Both the position numbers and the translations under genes were made by a program. The notes under the pieces were generated by a model. That model worked only from the letters and a program-made list of their open reading frames with translations, was not told the origin of the DNA and ran no database searches. Shown in pieces: positions 30,248-32,372 of a stretch of 32,372 nucleotides of DNA. Every line of letters begins with the position of its first letter. Within the stretch, counting starts at the first letter, position 1. The stretch is from Bacteroidales bacterium (GTDB lineage: Bacteria > Bacteroidota > Bacteroidia > Bacteroidales > UBA932): assembly GCA_017443465.1 (NCBI GenBank), contig JAFRXO010000048.1:1-32372 (forward strand), read 5' to 3'.

Positions 30248-32372
30248 ATGAATACCCTATTCTACATGGTACCGCTAGCATCCCTGGTCGCCCTGTTTTT
30301 CGCCTGGCTGTTCTACTCCCAGATGAAAAAATCCGATGAGGGAACGCCCACGATGAAAGAGATAGCCAAATACGTCCGCGACGGCGCAATGGCCTATCTC
30401 AAACAGCAGTACAAGGTCGTAACGATCGTCTTCATCATCCTCGCTGTCATATTCGCCGTAATGGCATATGGCTTCAATCTCCAGAACAGCTGGGTCCCCT
30501 TCGCTTTCCTGACAGGAGGATTCTTTTCCGGACTGGCAGGATTCATCGGAATGCGCACGGCCACATTTGCTTCCGCAAGGACAGCCAATGCTGTCGGGAA
30601 GTCCCTCAACAGCGGCCTGAAGATAGCCTTCCGTTCCGGTGCGGTAATGGGTCTCACTGTAGTCGGGCTCGGCCTCCTGGACATTTCCATTTGGTGGCTA
30701 ATCCTCAATGGTTTTGTGCATGAAGCATCTGAATCCCAGAAGCTTATAGTGATTACCACCACAATGCTGACCTTCGGGATGGGAGCCTCAACCCAGGCCC
30801 TCTTCGCCAGGGTCGGCGGCGGTATCTACACCAAATGCGCAGATGTCGGAGCCGACATCGTCGGAAAGGTCGAAGCCGACATCCCGGAAGATGACCCGCG
30901 CAACCCCGCCACCATCGCTGACAACGTGGGAGACAATGTAGGTGACGTTGCCGGAATGGGAGCAGACCTCTATGAGTCCTACTGCGGATCCATCCTCGCC
31001 ACTATGGCTCTCGGCGCATCCGCATGGTTCGGGAACGTCGAAATGCAGACCAAAGCCATAATGGCCCCGATGATGATCGCATCCCTGGGCGTAGTCCTCT
31101 CCATCCTAGGCATATTTTTCGTCCGCACCAGGGACGGAGCCTCCCTGGGCGACCTGCTGAAATCCCTCAGCCGGGGCACCAACCTCTCCGCCATCCTCAT
31201 CGCGGTCTGTACATTCGGCATATTCCGCCTCCTGGGCTTCAGCAACTGGTGGCAGCTCTCCCTGAGCGTTCTGAGCGGCCTTCTCGCCGGAGTCGTAATA
31301 GGCAAAGTTACGGAATACTACACCTCCCATTCTTTCAAACCTACCCGCAAGCTCGCCGAAAGTTCACAAACCGGCCCTGCAACCGTTATCATCAGCGGAA
31401 TTGGCCTTGGAATGATTTCCACGGCCATTCCTGTCGTAACAATATGCATTGCGATCCTTCTCTCCTTCGGCTTCGCCACGGGATTCAGCTTTACGCAGGC
31501 ATCGCTCAGCCAGGGCCTTTACGGAATATCCATCGCCGCGGTCGGAATGCTCTCGACCCTGGGTATCACCCTCGCTACCGATGCATATGGTCCTATCGCC
31601 GACAACGCAGGCGGAAACGCCCAGATGTCGGAACTCGATCCACTCGTACGTGAGCGCACCGACATCCTCGATTCCCTCGGGAACACTACCGCAGCTACAG
31701 GAAAGGGCTTCGCCATCGGAAGCGCCACCCTGACCGCCCTGGCCCTCCTGGCCTCGTACATCGAAGAAATAAAAATCGGCCTGCACCGCATCGGAGACCA
31801 GGTCACTGCCGTAGGTGGGCAGCTGATCGATGCCACCAACGCCTCCATCCCCGACATAGTGTCCTTCTACGAGATCAACCTGATGAACCCGATAGTCCTT
31901 ACGGGCATATTCATCGGTGCAATGATGGCCTTCCTTTTCTGCGGAATGACGATGAACGCTGTTGGAAGGGCCGCCGAAAAGATGGTCGTAGAGGTCCGCA
32001 GGCAGTTCCGCACCATAGCCGGGATACTCGAAGGGAAAGCCAGGCCGGACTACAAGAACTGCGTTATGATCTCCACCAGGGCAGCACAGCATGAGATGAT
32101 ACTGCCCTCGATGCTCGCGATCATAGTTCCCATATTGGTCGGAGTAATCCTCGGCCCCGCCGGAGTCATCGGACTGTTGGGCGGTGCGCTTGGTGCCGGA
32201 TTCGTCCTGGCGATCTTCCTGGCCAACTCCGGAGGCGCCTGGGACAATGCCAAGAAATACGTAGAGGAAGGCAATTACGGAGGAAAGGGCTCCGAGTGCC
32301 ACAAAGCGACTGTAGTCGGCGACACTGTGGGGGATCCGTTCAAGGACACCTCAGGCCCGTCGCTGAACATCC
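30248..32372 (+). CDS. hppA: K+-dependent membrane-bound ion-translocating pyrophosphatase (cut by window end)
   Basis: 708 codons are visible from the ATG at 30248 and the frame is open at the window edge; probably only a few tens of residues are missing. An integral inner-membrane protein of about 16 helices that couples pyrophosphate hydrolysis to export of H+ and/or Na+. The pyrophosphate-binding loop GGIYTKCADVGADIVGKVEADIPEDDPRNPATIADNVGDNVGDVAGMGADL is present in full (given here in consecutive family blocks GGIYTKCADVGADIVGK, DDPRNPATIADNVGDN, VGDVAGMGADL). A second acidic motif is DAYGPIADNAGGNAQM, and the third is VGDTVGDPFKDTSGPS near the end. GNTTAATGKG (478-487) has Ala at the position where K+-independent enzymes have Lys, so it should need K+. 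Whether it pumps Na+ or H+ cannot be read safely. Confidence 0.95.
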   Translation, partial: MNTLFYMVPLASLVALFFAWLFYSQMKKSDEGTPTMKEIAKYVRDGAMAYLKQQYKVVTIVFIILAVIFAVMAYGFNLQNSWVPFAFLTGGFFSGLAGFIGMRTATFASARTANAVGKSLNSGLKIAFRSGAVMGLTVVGLGLLDISIWWLILNGFVHEASESQKLIVITTTMLTFGMGASTQALFARVGGGIYTKCADVGADIVGKVEADIPEDDPRNPATIADNVGDNVGDVAGMGADLYESYCGSILATMALGASAWFGNVEMQTKAIMAPMMIASLGVVLSILGIFFVRTRDGASLGDLLKSLSRGTNLSAILIAVCTFGIFRLLGFSNWWQLSLSVLSGLLAGVVIGKVTEYYTSHSFKPTRKLAESSQTGPATVIISGIGLGMISTAIPVVTICIAILLSFGFATGFSFTQASLSQGLYGISIAAVGMLSTLGITLATDAYGPIADNAGGNAQMSELDPLVRERTDILDSLGNTTAATGKGFAIGSATLTALALLASYIEEIKIGLHRIGDQVTAVGGQLIDATNASIPDIVSFYEINLMNPIVLTGIFIGAMMAFLFCGMTMNAVGRAAEKMVVEVRRQFRTIAGILEGKARPDYKNCVMISTRAAQHEMILPSMLAIIVPILVGVILGPAGVIGLLGGALGAGFVLAIFLANSGGAWDNAKKYVEEGNYGGKGSECHKATVVGDTVGDPFKDTSGPSLNI

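Noticed and set aside
31364-32302. Minus-strand frame of 312 codons opposite the pyrophosphatase
   Set aside because: The plus-strand frame encodes complete pyrophosphatase motifs to the window edge; the antisense product is Gly/Asp/His-rich without recognisable domains.

Overview
The window looks like a chromosomal segment of an uncultured or gut-type Bacteroidales bacterium (phylum Bacteroidota). The evidence is consistent: nearly every intergenic region carries the Bacteroidota -7 promoter element TAnnTTTG, starts mostly lack strong Shine-Dalgarno sequences, and the genes encode BACON domains, TonB-dependent receptors with carboxypeptidase-regulatory-like N-termini, many lipoproteins with acidic residues after the lipobox cysteine, a PL8 lyase and an AraC-type regulator with a histidine-kinase ATPase domain. 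Base composition is slightly GC-rich, except near the AT-richer left edge.

Layout. (1) Positions 1-4.9 kb form a small glycan-related cluster: a soluble HATPase-AraC regulator, a chondroitin AC lyase-like PL8 enzyme and a divergent lipoprotein with DUF4838-like and CBM9-like parts. (2) Positions 4.9-9.4 kb carry RNase R, divergent from a ROK sugar kinase plus class I phosphomannose isomerase operon (mannose or fructose to fructose-6-phosphate). (3) Positions 9.4-26.2 kb are the most unusual part: nine genes on the minus strand in two transcription units. The upstream unit is an Oar-like TonB-dependent receptor followed by a surface lipoprotein built from a BACON domain and several OB-fold-like modules, closed by a clear intrinsic terminator. 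The second unit encodes a lipoprotein with five tandem OB-fold-like repeats, an Endo G/NUC-type nuclease lipoprotein, an ExeM/MnuA-like EEP nuclease lipoprotein, a second TonB-dependent receptor, a DUF5689 lipoprotein, an M3 dipeptidyl carboxypeptidase lipoprotein and a small outer-membrane barrel. I read this as a candidate system for binding, degrading and importing extracellular nucleic acid or nucleoprotein, with OB-fold lipoproteins in the place SusD takes in glycan systems. (4) Positions 26.2-32.4 kb hold housekeeping genes: metK under a SAM-II riboswitch with a terminator abutting its start codon, smpB, miaA with a roughly 100-bp palindromic in-frame insert, trmB, and a K+-dependent membrane pyrophosphatase cut by the window end.

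Other signals: the palindromic hexamer CATATG is strongly over-represented (about 50 copies by eye where about 7 are expected). A structured element with 21-bp inverted arms lies in the only gene-free stretch over 300 bp (20681-21023). Five divergent gene pairs share short regions with back-to-back TAnnTTTG promoters. I saw no tRNA, rRNA, CRISPR array, transposase or phage gene.
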